Below, piece after piece: positions 42,746 to 51,997 of a DNA stretch of 64,000 bases. The position numbers were made by a program, and so were the translations under genes. The DNA lies in assembly GCF_030756675.1 (NCBI RefSeq), contig NZ_JAVBXD010000005.1:108279-172278 (forward strand), in the 5' to 3' direction. Each line of letters begins with the position of its first letter. Within the stretch, counting starts at the first letter, position 1. This DNA is from Bacillus multifaciens (GTDB taxonomy: Bacteria; Bacillota; Bacilli; Bacillales; Bacillaceae_G). The notes below the pieces were generated by a model. The model searched no databases. It worked only from the letters and a program-made list of their open reading frames with translations, and was not told the origin of the DNA.

Positions 42746-43348
42746 ATGAAAAAGAAAATTACTTATAGTGTAATTGTTTTACTAACTTTATCATTAGGAA
42801 CGTACATCACTCTAACATATAATGATAAAAAAACAGAAAAAAAGGTTCAGGAAAAACCGAAAGTTCAAACCATTCAAAAGCAACAAAAAGATAGTTATGT
42901 GGTTAGTAATGATGATTTATCTAAAGCAGCTCAGTCTATTGGAGAAATTAAAAACGAGCAAACTATAAATGACATGATGATACATATGTCTTTCCAAAAA
43001 CTAACATTTAATAGGAATAATCTTCATGTTCGTGGTACCCGTGATGTAGGTCGAGTTCAAATGACCAAAGAAAATATTCAATACTTAAAAAACAACTTAA
43101 ATGTTATCAGTAATGATGAAAGACCAAAATATGAATCTATTCTGAATAAATGGTACAATGGTAATTTTGAATCTGCAGTTGAAGACTTTATAGAAATTCA
43201 TTATTTACGTTTAGGAAAAAAGGTAAGTGCGGAGGAATTTAAACTAGCTAAAAAAACTGATAGTGATGAAAAAGAATATATTCTCCATTTCTTTGGTCAA
43301 GAAGGATTAGATATTCATAATAAAGAGTGGAAACAGGGAGAATTGTAG
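42746..43348 (+). CDS. membrane-anchored protein, DUF6241-like
   Basis: A 200-residue protein with one N-terminal membrane segment (about 5-24), a charged linker, and an exported helical domain (KAAQSIGEIKNEQTINDMM, NLHVRGTRDVGRVQMT). It resembles B. cereus proteins grouped as DUF6241; function unknown. AGGAGGG precedes the ATG by 7 bases. Confidence 0.75.
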   Translation: MKKKITYSVIVLLTLSLGTYITLTYNDKKTEKKVQEKPKVQTIQKQQKDSYVVSNDDLSKAAQSIGEIKNEQTINDMMIHMSFQKLTFNRNNLHVRGTRDVGRVQMTKENIQYLKNNLNVISNDERPKYESILNKWYNGNFESAVEDFIEIHYLRLGKKVSAEEFKLAKKTDSDEKEYILHFFGQEGLDIHNKEWKQGEL

Positions 43349-43469
43349 AAATGAAATTGAATTTTACTCCACTTGGAAGTACAATGTTTTAACTCCCCCC
43401 TACGGTAATTCCTTTGTAAAATTAATATTGTAAAACACCTTAAATTAATATCGAATTGAGGTGAACATA

Positions 43470-43667
43470 ATGCAAAGCCTTAAATCTTTAAAATGGGATA
43501 TCATTATCTTTTTACCACTATTTATTTATAATGCTGTCGTATTGGTTTCAATGATTGTTATAGAAAATGAGTTTGGTTGGGTACGTTTACTTATTACGTT
43601 AGCATGCCTATATGTTTGGGTATCCAGCGCAATTGATATTAGAAATATGAAGTACAAGATAAAATAA
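43470..43667 (+). CDS. small membrane protein
   Basis: 65 residues from the ATG at 43470 (GAGGTG 7 bases upstream; the frame is open from 43461). Two membrane segments (about 9-32 and 36-55) and a short basic tail. Function unknown. A terminator overlaps its end, so it is a single-gene unit. Confidence 0.65.
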   Translation: MQSLKSLKWDIIIFLPLFIYNAVVLVSMIVIENEFGWVRLLITLACLYVWVSSAIDIRNMKYKIK

Positions 43668-43693
43668 AAAAGTAGCCGATAAGCTACTTTTTT
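43666..43693 (+). terminator. terminator after the small membrane protein
   Basis: Stem AAAAAAGTAGC / GCTACTTTTTT around CGATAA, with T residues at the end; it overlaps the stop codon. Confidence 0.8.
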
Positions 43694-43757
43694 GTTTTAC
43701 TTATCTAAACACTAATGTCTCATAATCAAATATTTCTAAAACTTGGGGCTGGATATT

Positions 43758-43877
43758 TTATCTACAGTGTCTTCGTTTGTTTCGTCCCAATACCAAAGAC
43801 TCGTCCATTTCTTCAGCTGTGCGAACACAATACAATAAAAACATTCCGTATGCAATGATTAATGTTAACCAGATCAT
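43758..43877 (-). CDS. 39-residue membrane peptide
   Basis: ATG at 43877 lies 7 bases after AAGGAG. The peptide opens MIWLTLIIAYGMFLLYCV (one membrane helix) and ends in a charged tail (RTAEEMDESL, NKRRHCR). It is too short for usual gene calling. The strong ribosome site and clean helix-tail design support it. Confidence 0.5.
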   Translation of the reverse strand: MIWLTLIIAYGMFLLYCVRTAEEMDESLVLGRNKRRHCR

Positions 43878-44406
43878 GTGCTCACTCCTTATCATTTACT
43901 ACCTTTTAGTTGATTGATATATTGCTAGTTTAACTCTTTTGTTTCAATGTAGATATTCATTTCCCTTACATCTGCCTTACAGTTTTGTAAGGCTCTCTAC
44001 TCAAATTTTAATTTTTATTAAACCCCTTATTTATTGTGTAAATTCTACACAACAAAGAAAAACCCTTAGACAAATAATTACCTAAGGGAAACACCGTAAC
44101 AAAAATACATTTACATGAATATACCGCTATGTACCTTCTTTCTTCTTTTCAGTCATTCAGTAATTACTTTTACTGTTATATAATTAGGGGCTAACTATAA
44201 AACGATAAAAACAGGCTAGCTTTACTAACCTATTCCACTAATCACATTTATAGCATGGCCCCTAATTACTTTTTCTGTAAACAAATTTAAAATTTGTAAG
44301 ATTTACTAATAAGTACAACATTGTATTAACTCTAAGCAATATAATTTTTTATTGAAATTTATTAATGGCTGGTTCCGTTAAACTAAAAATAATAGACTTT
44401 CTACTA
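43878..44406. other. AT-rich spacer with hairpins
   Basis: No gene seen. It holds a small hairpin at about 44069-44093 (CCCTTAG / CTAAGGG) and the inverted-repeat unit at 44181-44268. Confidence 0.4.
44181..44268. repeat. 88-bp unit with 11-bp inverted ends
   Basis: TAATTAGGGGC (44181-44191) and its exact reverse complement (44258-44268), with further partial pairing inside (CTATAAA at both sides). No coding capacity. It could be a small mobile element or an RNA structure. Confidence 0.45.
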
Positions 44407-45231
44407 TTATTTTTCTTCAACTCTATCTAACCATTCATTTATTAACGAATGGAATAAAACATCCTGCTCAATCTGCAAGTTATGTCCTGCTTTATCTAAA
44501 ACCGCAAAAGTGGCCCGAGGAAATTTATCAAGCAAACTCCAAGCATCTTTATAGCCTGTTACGGAATCCTGTTTGCCCAATAAAAAGAGGCTTGGTTTTT
44601 CATACAGTGATATTTGGCCATCCACATCAAATGAAAAAGCATATTGCTCCTTTATCCTTGTTAAAAACGCCTCATCTGCTATTTGAATTCCTGAGATAAT
44701 CTCTTCAAGATAACGTTGCCAATTATATTGGTTAAGCACAACGAAATTCGAACTAAAATTTTCACGTTCCTCCGTATTTATCTGTGATAAAAATTTTTCA
44801 TCTTTGTAAATAACCGTATGCGGTGGAATCTGCCTCTTACTTGTATCCGGAATAATCAAAGGGCAAATAAATGCTGCGCCGTCTATTTTTTCTTTTCTGT
44901 TGGATATAATTCCTCTAGTTATGTAACCCCCGTAGGATTCACCTGCGATTAAAAAAGATTCATCTGGAATAATTGTATCTATAAATTTTAAAACAAGATC
45001 TAACATTCCATCTGAGTTTTGGATTGTTTCGTGTCCCTTCGTTTTCCCCATGCCTGGCAAATCAATATAAATCCGTTTCCAACCTTCTCTTTGTATAAAA
45101 ACAGGCTCCATACAACCTGACATCAGTCTATGATCAGGAGAAAAACCATGAAGCATAATAATTGGTTTACCAGAACCATAAATTTCATAATGAACTTTTA
45201 CATCCCCTATTAAACATTCCACTATACCCAC
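44407..45231 (-). CDS. alpha/beta hydrolase
   Basis: A 274-residue cytosolic hydrolase. The oxyanion segment LHGFSPDH (27-34), nucleophile S99 in AGESYGG, D222 in GKQDSV and H250 in KAGHNL form the catalytic set. A helical lid lies between (about 120-195). Substrate unknown; the fold is shared by esterases, lipases and amidases. It appears to be a single gene. Confidence 0.88.
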   Translation of the reverse strand: MGIVECLIGDVKVHYEIYGSGKPIIMLHGFSPDHRLMSGCMEPVFIQREGWKRIYIDLPGMGKTKGHETIQNSDGMLDLVLKFIDTIIPDESFLIAGESYGGYITRGIISNRKEKIDGAAFICPLIIPDTSKRQIPPHTVIYKDEKFLSQINTEERENFSSNFVVLNQYNWQRYLEEIISGIQIADEAFLTRIKEQYAFSFDVDGQISLYEKPSLFLLGKQDSVTGYKDAWSLLDKFPRATFAVLDKAGHNLQIEQDVLFHSLINEWLDRVEEK

Positions 45232-45442
45232 TCCGAATTTTCAATATTTTTAATACTAAAAAATATAAAAACCATTTATTTCCAAACAATTAAACTTATG
45301 CCTCTTATTGTTAGTTAAAGAACACATTAATCTCTTTTTATTTTGAATAAAGTTTACATAATATGATTATACAGTACTAAACTTCTTATTAACTACCTAC
45401 ACTTGTAAAAGATTTCTAAAAAGCTATTTTATTTTTCTATTA

Positions 45443-45475
45443 GGGGTACCACCTCATGCTCATCAGGTTAACTTT
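45443..45475 (+). repeat. solo IS231-type end
   Basis: GGGGTACCACCTCATGCTC at 45443 followed by ATCAGGTTAACTT. It parallels the left end of the MITE at 28839 (GGGGTCACCATACATGCTC, ATCAACTTAAG). No opposite end is near. Confidence 0.45.
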
Positions 45476-45571
45476 TCATCATTTTGAACATTAGATATTC
45501 GTATAATTCATCCCCTATAAGATTGTGAAGATTAGTTTTCCGACTTCAAGAAATAAAATAATGCTTTCACT

Positions 45572-45598
45572 AAAAAAGCTATCCTAAATCGGATAGCC
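45572..45598 (-). terminator. terminator after the DUF2785 gene
   Basis: Minus-strand stem GGCTATCC-type, arms 45591-45597 and 45578-45584, followed by six T (complement of 45572-45577). Confidence 0.75.
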
Positions 45599-45660
45599 AA
45601 AACTCATGCCTCTATTGTTCTTTCATTTCCGCCCCGCTAGTTGAACAAATAATAAAACCT

Positions 45661-46509
45661 TTAAATTTCTGATAAACAGCTTTCAATATTTTTTTGCAGC
45701 AGTAACAAATTAGAATCTGTTCTTATTTCTATATACAAACTTTTTAAAAATGACTTGCAGTTAGCCACTAAGAACAAATAATTTTCATAATCAAGCTTTT
45801 CTTTTTGCAACTTCATTTCCTGTGGCATACCTTTGATTAAAGTTTCTAATTCTTCTATCTCTAATCCTCGATTTAACATTGCTAGGATTGGCCTTACAAT
45901 CCTCTCGTCTTCATTATGGATATAAACATCTTTTGAATGAAATATTTTTTTCCAAAGTGTTTCTAATATTTTTGAGTAACACTTCTGTTCTATTTTTTCG
46001 TTTTTCACAAGTTCAACACAAGCGTCAGCTAAATGTGCTACACTATGAGCCCATCCTTTTTCGGAGACATATCCTCTTAAATCCTGTTCCAATGCAATAT
46101 AATGAATTAACGTATCTTTTGCTTTATAAACAACAGATTCAGGTAGAAAATGATCCTCGTTATCCTTGTATAAAATGAGTTCTATTAAAAGTGAAGTAAA
46201 TGACCTTGTAAAGACAGTATCTGTGCCATTCTCACCAATCCCTTTAAATAACAAGTCACTTAAACAAAATTCTAATATTTCCACTTGTAACTCATGCGCA
46301 AGTTGATTATCTAATATTAATTTACTAAAAGAGCTATAAATCAACTCTCTAAGTTCGCTATCCGTTGAACCGATATGATTAATCATTGCTTTAACAATAT
46401 CAATCTTGCTCTCTTCATCCCATGTTTTTTTCCCACTTTGGATTTCTTTTAAGGTTTTTTCTAGTTCATTTCCGCTCATTTGCACTGGGCTGGACAATAC
46501 ATTCATCAT
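45661..46509 (-). CDS. DUF2785 protein
   Basis: A 282-residue, all-helical, HEAT-like protein. The family hallmark DLRGYVSEKGWAHSVAHLAD is visible near residues 143-162. Function unknown. Its start follows AGGAGG by 11 bases. It has its own terminator. Confidence 0.82.
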   Translation of the reverse strand: MMNVLSSPVQMSGNELEKTLKEIQSGKKTWDEESKIDIVKAMINHIGSTDSELRELIYSSFSKLILDNQLAHELQVEILEFCLSDLLFKGIGENGTDTVFTRSFTSLLIELILYKDNEDHFLPESVVYKAKDTLIHYIALEQDLRGYVSEKGWAHSVAHLADACVELVKNEKIEQKCYSKILETLWKKIFHSKDVYIHNEDERIVRPILAMLNRGLEIEELETLIKGMPQEMKLQKEKLDYENYLFLVANCKSFLKSLYIEIRTDSNLLLLQKNIESCLSEI

Positions 46510-46651
46510 CTAATTTTCTTCCTCCTAGTATATAGCAAGAACAATGCTGCTAGGATATGAAGCCCATAAACCTATTCAAGTACATTAATAATCCTTTACT
46601 AATAAGCAAATAAAAAAGATTATCTATTTACAATAATCTCACGTAAGTTCA

Positions 46652-46744
46652 TTACAGATCATTATCGCTATACCCGTTATAAGTAGGCTTAATGCCGGAC
46701 ATCGTAATTTTTATTGTTCTTGTATGAAATTTAATAGTATACAA
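46652..46744 (-). CDS. possible 30-residue peptide
   Basis: TTG at 46744 lies 9 bases after AAGGAGG. The frame reads a basic, threonine-rich peptide (KFHTRTIKIT, GIKPTYNGYSDNDL) and stops at 46652. The strong ribosome site in otherwise empty DNA is the main argument. It could equally be the leader of an unseen transcript. Confidence 0.3.
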   Translation of the reverse strand: MYTIKFHTRTIKITMSGIKPTYNGYSDNDL

Positions 46745-46946
46745 AATTAACAACCTCCTTATATAAATATATTTCCTAACATATTCCATTATACAGCAAC
46801 GTACAACTATAACAATAAATATTTTAGAATTTTCGTAATATTTTATTTTATAATTACAACAACTTCGTTCCCTTAATTGATATAAATTAATGTAGTCCTT
46901 CTTACTTAGTTTTTGAATATAATGGAATTTACAGCAACAAACTCCA

Positions 46947-48086
46947 TCACTTTAAACTGACCGGTTGTTGCTGTGTCACACAATGAATCATACCACCATT
47001 TTTATACAGTTCCCTTACATCAATTCCAATCACTTTACGGTCAGGATATAGTTTTTGAATTCTATCGTTTGCTATTTTATCATTAGGATCATTATAATTC
47101 GGAACTAATACAACTGTATTTCCAATGTAAAAATTTATATATGAACCTTTGTATCCCAAATCTTTTCCATTATCTAAAATTACATTGTTTTTACTAATTG
47201 GTAAATAAACATGCTGATAAGGATTGCCAAAGGCATTTTTAGCATTCATTAATGTTTTAATATCTTTATTTGAAACACCCCATTCCTCTAAATCATCTTC
47301 TTTCATTGTAATAATTGTAGACTGATCATGAAATTTAGCAAAACCATCAATATGGAAATCTGTGATATCCAAACCTGGGACACCATCTAACCAAATAAAA
47401 TTAGTAGCACCAAGATATTCTTCTATATACTCCTCTATTTCTGCTTCTGATAACCTAGGATTCCTGTTTTTGTTAACGACTGCACTACGTGTGGATAAAA
47501 ATGTACCATTACCATCAAGTTCAAAGGCTCCACCTTCAAGTACTACATCAGTTAGATCAATTCTTTCCATACCTAACTGCTTACTAAGACTGCTTGGAAT
47601 TAATGCATCTTTTTTATACGGGGTTTTCTTGCCCCATCCGTTAAATCCCCAGTTCATGATTTTAATATTTTTATCCTTGTCATATACAAAAATCGGTGCA
47701 GAATCTCTTGCCCATACATCATTAGTAGGAATAATATAAAAGTCAATTTTATCCATATTCATACCCTTCTCATACAAAAGATCATAAATATAATTCTTTT
47801 CATATTCATCATATGCGATAATATGAATATTTTCTCCTTCGCTTAAAGCACTTGTCATCTCAATCCAAATTGATTCAACCTCTTCTTTATAACCTTTACC
47901 ATATGTCAGGTTATGAGGCCATTGTAACCATGTACCTTCATGTTTGCCTCTTTCGTCAGGCATTGAGTATTTGCCTACACTTTGTTCTTTTATACTTTGG
48001 TCTTCATCCGCTTTACTTTGAATACATCCAGTTAAGATTCCAGCTACTAATACAGCCCCTGAGCACAGTATATTTATCTTATTCAT
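46947..48086 (-). CDS. agmatine deiminase-like lipoprotein
   Basis: A 379-residue peptidyl-arginine/agmatine deiminase family protein. Motifs are MPDERGKHEGTWLQWPHN at the start of the domain, WARDSAPIFV, the HIDGFAKF histidine, and the catalytic C369 in GGMIHCVTQQQP. Unlike cytosolic agmatine deiminases it has a lipoprotein signal (ILTGC, lipid cysteine 21), so it should sit on the outer face of the membrane. It would convert agmatine or a similar guanidine to the carbamoyl form plus ammonia. AAGGAG lies 8 bases before the ATG. A MerR-type gene lies upstream on the same strand. Confidence 0.85.
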   Translation of the reverse strand: MNKINILCSGAVLVAGILTGCIQSKADEDQSIKEQSVGKYSMPDERGKHEGTWLQWPHNLTYGKGYKEEVESIWIEMTSALSEGENIHIIAYDEYEKNYIYDLLYEKGMNMDKIDFYIIPTNDVWARDSAPIFVYDKDKNIKIMNWGFNGWGKKTPYKKDALIPSSLSKQLGMERIDLTDVVLEGGAFELDGNGTFLSTRSAVVNKNRNPRLSEAEIEEYIEEYLGATNFIWLDGVPGLDITDFHIDGFAKFHDQSTIITMKEDDLEEWGVSNKDIKTLMNAKNAFGNPYQHVYLPISKNNVILDNGKDLGYKGSYINFYIGNTVVLVPNYNDPNDKIANDRIQKLYPDRKVIGIDVRELYKNGGMIHCVTQQQPVSLK

Positions 48087-48165
48087 TTCATAATCTCCTT
48101 ATTATGTTTTGATTACTTTCTCTTGGAAGTAGAATAAGCTTTGACATAGTGTCAAGGTCAAGCAA

Positions 48166-48993
48166 TTATTGATTTTCTTTTTTGATGACAGGAAAACAGA
48201 TTTGTGTCACGTACTCCTCCGCACAGCAGTCACATTCTGGACCTTTCAAATAGGTTTCATAAGGCGGACCATCTAAACAATAGCCGTTGCATTCCATCCA
48301 TTCTTCAAGCGCTATATGTGCATGTCCGATATAATCATAACTTCCGATATGCAATGTAGTGGCAACAAACTTTTGAGGGAGCTTTTTTATTTGCCATTCT
48401 CTTGATATATCTCTTTCATTCCTATGAATGATCGGAATCATTAATTCAATATCGCTATGGTCAGGGCTAAACTCTTCATCAAAAAAAATGACAGAAGGTA
48501 CACCACGTAACTGAATGTTACTTTCTTCCGCCTTATCGTATAAGGAATCAATGCACTTGTCTACATCAGCAATATTAATTTGCAATCTTTGACTTATGAC
48601 CCTTACCTCTTTTCTCATTCCGAGCAATATATCATACGCCCTTCTTTCCCCTTGAATCAAATCCACCTTTTTTTCAATCATCTCTTGCATTTCTGTAATA
48701 ATCTGTCTATATCGATTGATTTCCTTTGATAATTCATTTATTTTCAAATGTATAAATCTGATAAACAATTTTCTATCTGATGTCTGAAGGATTGTTTTAA
48801 TTTCCGGCAAAGAAAATTTGTATTCTCTCAGTTTTTTGATTAGTAATGCCATTTCTAATTGACTATTCTCATAATATCTGTATCCGTTCGTTGCATCTAC
48901 ATATCCTGGCTTTAAGAGTCCTTCTTTGTCATAGTGCCGTAACATGCGAGCGCTCATTTTGCATAGCTGAGAAAATCTGCTAATCGTGTACAT
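48166..48993 (-). CDS. MerR family regulator with effector-binding domain
   Basis: 275 residues from ATG 48993 (AAGGAGAG upstream); the longer frame to 49029 has no site. N-terminal MerR winged helix (MYTISRFSQLCKMSARMLRH), a dimerisation coiled coil (about 75-120), then a GyrI-like ligand domain ending with cysteine-rich EYVTQICFPV. This is the BmrR plan: activation on binding a hydrophobic compound. The gene precedes the lipoprotein deiminase by 80 bp. Confidence 0.87.
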   Translation of the reverse strand: MYTISRFSQLCKMSARMLRHYDKEGLLKPGYVDATNGYRYYENSQLEMALLIKKLREYKFSLPEIKTILQTSDRKLFIRFIHLKINELSKEINRYRQIITEMQEMIEKKVDLIQGERRAYDILLGMRKEVRVISQRLQINIADVDKCIDSLYDKAEESNIQLRGVPSVIFFDEEFSPDHSDIELMIPIIHRNERDISREWQIKKLPQKFVATTLHIGSYDYIGHAHIALEEWMECNGYCLDGPPYETYLKGPECDCCAEEYVTQICFPVIKKENQ

Positions 48994-49088
48994 ATTTCTC
49001 TCCTTACTTAGAGTGATAAAATTTTTCAAGAATATGACTAGGTAATAGCCCCTTGTTCTTTAAGCTTGACAAAATATTAATTAATATT

Positions 49089-49282
49089 ATATAAATACGA
49101 ATTAAAAAACCGACATAAAACCATCTTTTTATAGGTGGGCGAGAGCGTCTGGTCATGTATAGAAGCGGTCAGTTCCTTTTCCTGCCACATGCGAAGTGAA
49201 AACAAAGGGAGAAAGCAAGTGGAAGCTCCTTTTTCTGCATAGCAGCAATCTATATGTCGGAAAATCAAAATGAATTCATATA
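49089..49282 (-). repeat. bcr1-like repeat, inverted copy
   Basis: Reverse complement shares the blocks of the 12.2-12.6 kb pair: AGATTGCTGCTATGCAG, CTTTCTCCCTTTGTTT, ACTTCGCATGTGGCAG, TGACCGCTTCTA, GACGCTCTCGCCCACC and ATGTCGGTTTTTTAAT. It lies in the spacer between alr and the MerR gene and fills most of it. Confidence 0.75.
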
Positions 49283-49332
49283 GATTATAATTCTTTTTCA
49301 CCAATAATCTTAAAAAAACAAAATCTGTATTA

Positions 49333-50505
49333 CTAACTTTTTCGTAGCTCGTTTATTATTTCAATTGGCTTACCATCTTTTATATAGATACGAGGTATCC
49401 TTCTGCTTAACATACAAGTAACCTCATAGTTAATCGTATCTAATATATCTGCAATTTCATCTACATAAATCGATTCCTTGTCTTGACTTCCATAAAAAAC
49501 GACTTCATCACCAACATGTATCGGCATAGCATTTGTTACATCTACCATTAACTGATCCATACAAATACGTCCAATAATAGGAACTTTCATACCATTTATT
49601 AAAACAAATCCGTTGTTGGAGAGCTGCCTGCTTAATCCATCAGCATATCCAACTGGAATTGTGGCAATCCATTCTTCGCCTGTTGCGGTGTATGTTGCCC
49701 CATAGCTAACTCCGATTCCTTGTTTTACTTTTTTAATATGTGCAACTTTTGATTTGAAGCTCAGAATAGGTTGTAACGAAATAGATTGTTGATCTACATC
49801 TTTGGAGGGATATAGCCCATACAATGCTATTCCTAGACGAACCATATTGCCTTTTATTTCTCCCATGTCAATTGTAGCAGCGCTATTAAAAGAATGAATC
49901 CATGGAATATGAACTTGTAATTCTTCTGCTTTACTAACAGCTTTCTCAAAATTTGTTTGTTGCATTAGAGTATAGGTTTTATCCTTTTCATCTGCACTGG
50001 AGAAATGTGTGTACATTCCCTCAACCTGAACATACTTTGTACACTTTAGTGCTTGTAAAAACATTGTGACTTCCTCAAGCTGTAAACCGATTCGACTCAT
50101 TCCAGTATCAATGCTAATGTGGATACATGCTTTCCTATTTAATTTTGAAGCAACGCTTTCTATAGCCTGCAAATCACCAATTGTATATACTGTCATGCTT
50201 AAATCATATATAATTGCATCTGCTATCGCATCATGCGGTGTATATCCAAAAATTAAAATAGGAACTTCAATTCCAGCTTCTCTAAGCTCAATTCCTTCAT
50301 CTACAAATGCAACTGCCAAATGAGTTGTTCCCGCACCTATTGCGGCCTTTGCAATTGGAACCGCCCCATGTCCATAAGCATTTGCTTTTACAGCTGTCAT
50401 AATCGCTGTACCAGGAGGAATGGCTTGTTGGAACTGCTGGAAATTACTTTGAAATGCATTTAAATCAACTTCAATAACAGTATGTCTTCCGTAGTTAAAG
50501 TTCAT
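49333..50505 (-). CDS. alr: alanine racemase
   Basis: PLP enzyme that interconverts L- and D-alanine for the cell wall; in B. cereus spores one such enzyme also limits alanine-triggered germination. The 390 residues show the PLP lysine K40 in AVKANAYGHG, the conserved SIDTGMSRIGL, YTHFSSAD, and the catalytic tyrosine in GVSYGATY near 270. B. cereus group genomes have two racemases; position outside the acpS-dal region suggests this is the second. Start: AGGAGG 10 bases upstream. Confidence 0.93.
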   Translation of the reverse strand: MNFNYGRHTVIEVDLNAFQSNFQQFQQAIPPGTAIMTAVKANAYGHGAVPIAKAAIGAGTTHLAVAFVDEGIELREAGIEVPILIFGYTPHDAIADAIIYDLSMTVYTIGDLQAIESVASKLNRKACIHISIDTGMSRIGLQLEEVTMFLQALKCTKYVQVEGMYTHFSSADEKDKTYTLMQQTNFEKAVSKAEELQVHIPWIHSFNSAATIDMGEIKGNMVRLGIALYGLYPSKDVDQQSISLQPILSFKSKVAHIKKVKQGIGVSYGATYTATGEEWIATIPVGYADGLSRQLSNNGFVLINGMKVPIIGRICMDQLMVDVTNAMPIHVGDEVVFYGSQDKESIYVDEIADILDTINYEVTCMLSRRIPRIYIKDGKPIEIINELRKS

Positions 50506-51170
50506 AGTTTATATTCCTCCTATTTTATCAAATATTTGCTTCCTGCAATTTATTATCATTCAACGAACTAATGATTACACAAAATGTTTCACAAAAAAAC
50601 TTTGTCTCGATTAGATCCGTTATAGTTACTGTTTACTAAAACAACATAAATTTTCATATTTATCCCCCTGGTCCCTAAAGAACTGAGTTCACGAGTGGAT
50701 AGAAACCTTTTAAAACAAAAACCCATTAATTTAAGTGTTCCTTAAATTGAATATATATAGGACAGCCTCTTGTAAGCCTAAAATCGATAAACACTGCATT
50801 CATTCCCTTGCTATCATTTTTACATATCTGCACCTACTCCAAAAGGTCCACAAAGTATGTGTTTTTATGGTCTTGTGGTAGGGTACGGAACTGTAAAAAT
50901 TCCATTTAAAGTATTTGGTTAAATAAAAAATTGGGAAAACGAAAAGTACTTAACTAATCACCCGTGATTTTAACAGTCACTTTGTTTTTGTACAAAAAAA
51001 TCACTATTCTCCCATTTCTTCTAAATCAATGAGAGAATAGTGATTTTGAACCTTTATTCACCTGAGCAATTGAAATCTCCTACTTGATTTCAATTGCTGA
51101 AGTAATATCATTCCAATCCGCAGCTAGATTAGCAGTCTTACCATACCAATCAGAGTGTCTAAATAAGACC
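50506..51170. other. spacer with a terminator and a gene scar
   Basis: No complete gene. It has a hairpin at 50997-51047. On minus, about 51080-51180 reads VLFRHSDWYGKTANLAADWN, then DITSAIEIK and a stop, one frame off from the DUF5412 gene; this looks like the end of a lost gene. Confidence 0.4.
50997..51047. terminator. bidirectional terminator-like hairpin
   Basis: Perfect 15-bp stem (50997-51011 and 51033-51047), flanked by A7 on the left and TTTT on the right. Confidence 0.7.
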
Positions 51171-51554
51171 CTATTGATTTCTGAAGTCAAATTTATCATT
51201 TGGAACATTAAGAGTTTTTCCATTAATAACCACAGTATCATTATCTATCCATTCAATATTTGCAGTCTCCTCACGATAATTCCAATATATATTTTTTTCT
51301 TTATTTTTTCTGTTGTTAAATACTAACTCGCCTCTTATAGCAAATGAAGTAGTGGCTCCTCCATTTGTAAGGTAAGCTTTTATAGTGTAGTTTCCATCTG
51401 GAGATGTTTCCTCTGTAAGGTAATCTCCTGTTGGTAATCTATTCATATCAAAAAATGCCCAATATACCCCATATCCAATGAGTCCAACAAAAAATAGGCT
51501 ACCAAAAAGAAATATTTTTAATGTCTTTTTCTTTTTTATTAAGTTGCTAGTCAA
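51171..51554 (-). CDS. DUF5412 membrane-anchored protein
   Basis: A 127-residue protein with an N-terminal basic stretch and membrane segment (about 12-34). The exported domain has LPTGDYLTEETSPDGNYTI and ANIEWIDNDTVVINGKTL, the pattern of the Bacillus DUF5412 family. Function unknown. AGGAGG precedes the start. Confidence 0.78.
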   Translation of the reverse strand: MTSNLIKKKKTLKIFLFGSLFFVGLIGYGVYWAFFDMNRLPTGDYLTEETSPDGNYTIKAYLTNGGATTSFAIRGELVFNNRKNKEKNIYWNYREETANIEWIDNDTVVINGKTLNVPNDKFDFRNQ

Positions 51555-51680
51555 AATATATCCTCCTTATTAAAAATACTGTTTTGTTATACTAATTTTA
51601 CAACAGAAAATTTAATCATTACGCATTTTATCCAAAGACAACAATCTTTTAAAAACAGCCTTTGTGAGAAATTTGTCTTT

Positions 51681-51986
51681 CTATACATCCCAATGTCTAT
51701 ATTTATTTATCTCACTCTTTTTTCTAAATGCATCTTCTAAGTCAATATCGAGTTTGTTAGCAAGGTCAAAAAGATTCCATACCACATCATATATTTCAAA
51801 ACCTAACTGTTCTTTCAGTTCATTAATATTATCGGAATCAGATTTTGAAGAAATTTTTAAGACTTCTTGAGCAATCTCTCCTATTTCTGTAACCAAAAAT
51901 AATGTTCTTTCTTCAATTGTTGCGTTCTCAAAACCTTTATCTTTACTAAACTCTCTAACCTCTCTTTGTAATGCAGATATTTTCAC
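51681..51986 (-). CDS. MazG-like nucleotide pyrophosphohydrolase
   Basis: About 101 residues from a GTG at 51986, which lies 7 bases after AGGAGG; the frame is open to 52016 but that would overlap the upstream gene. It has one MazG-type helical bundle with the acidic metal motif TEIGEIAQE and a second acidic segment in FEIYDVVWN. Such small proteins hydrolyse (d)NTPs to NMP and pyrophosphate. It follows the C45 pair closely and may share their transcript. Confidence 0.75.
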   Translation of the reverse strand: MKISALQREVREFSKDKGFENATIEERTLFLVTEIGEIAQEVLKISSKSDSDNINELKEQLGFEIYDVVWNLFDLANKLDIDLEDAFRKKSEINKYRHWDV

Positions 51987-51997
51987 TTTGCGTCCTC

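Larger units (their letters stand above)
45232..45660. other. spacer with a transposon-like end and a terminator
   Basis: Contains the promoter side of the hydrolase gene (minus), a solo IS231-type end at 45443, and the terminator of the DUF2785 gene. Just past the DUF2785 stop, another minus frame reads FIICSTSGAEMKEQ and stops (about 45614-45660), possibly the end of a lost gene. Confidence 0.35.

Noticed and set aside
49077-49304. 75-codon open frame on minus upstream of alr end
   Set aside because: It is the inverted bcr1-like repeat read through; no ribosome site and no family.
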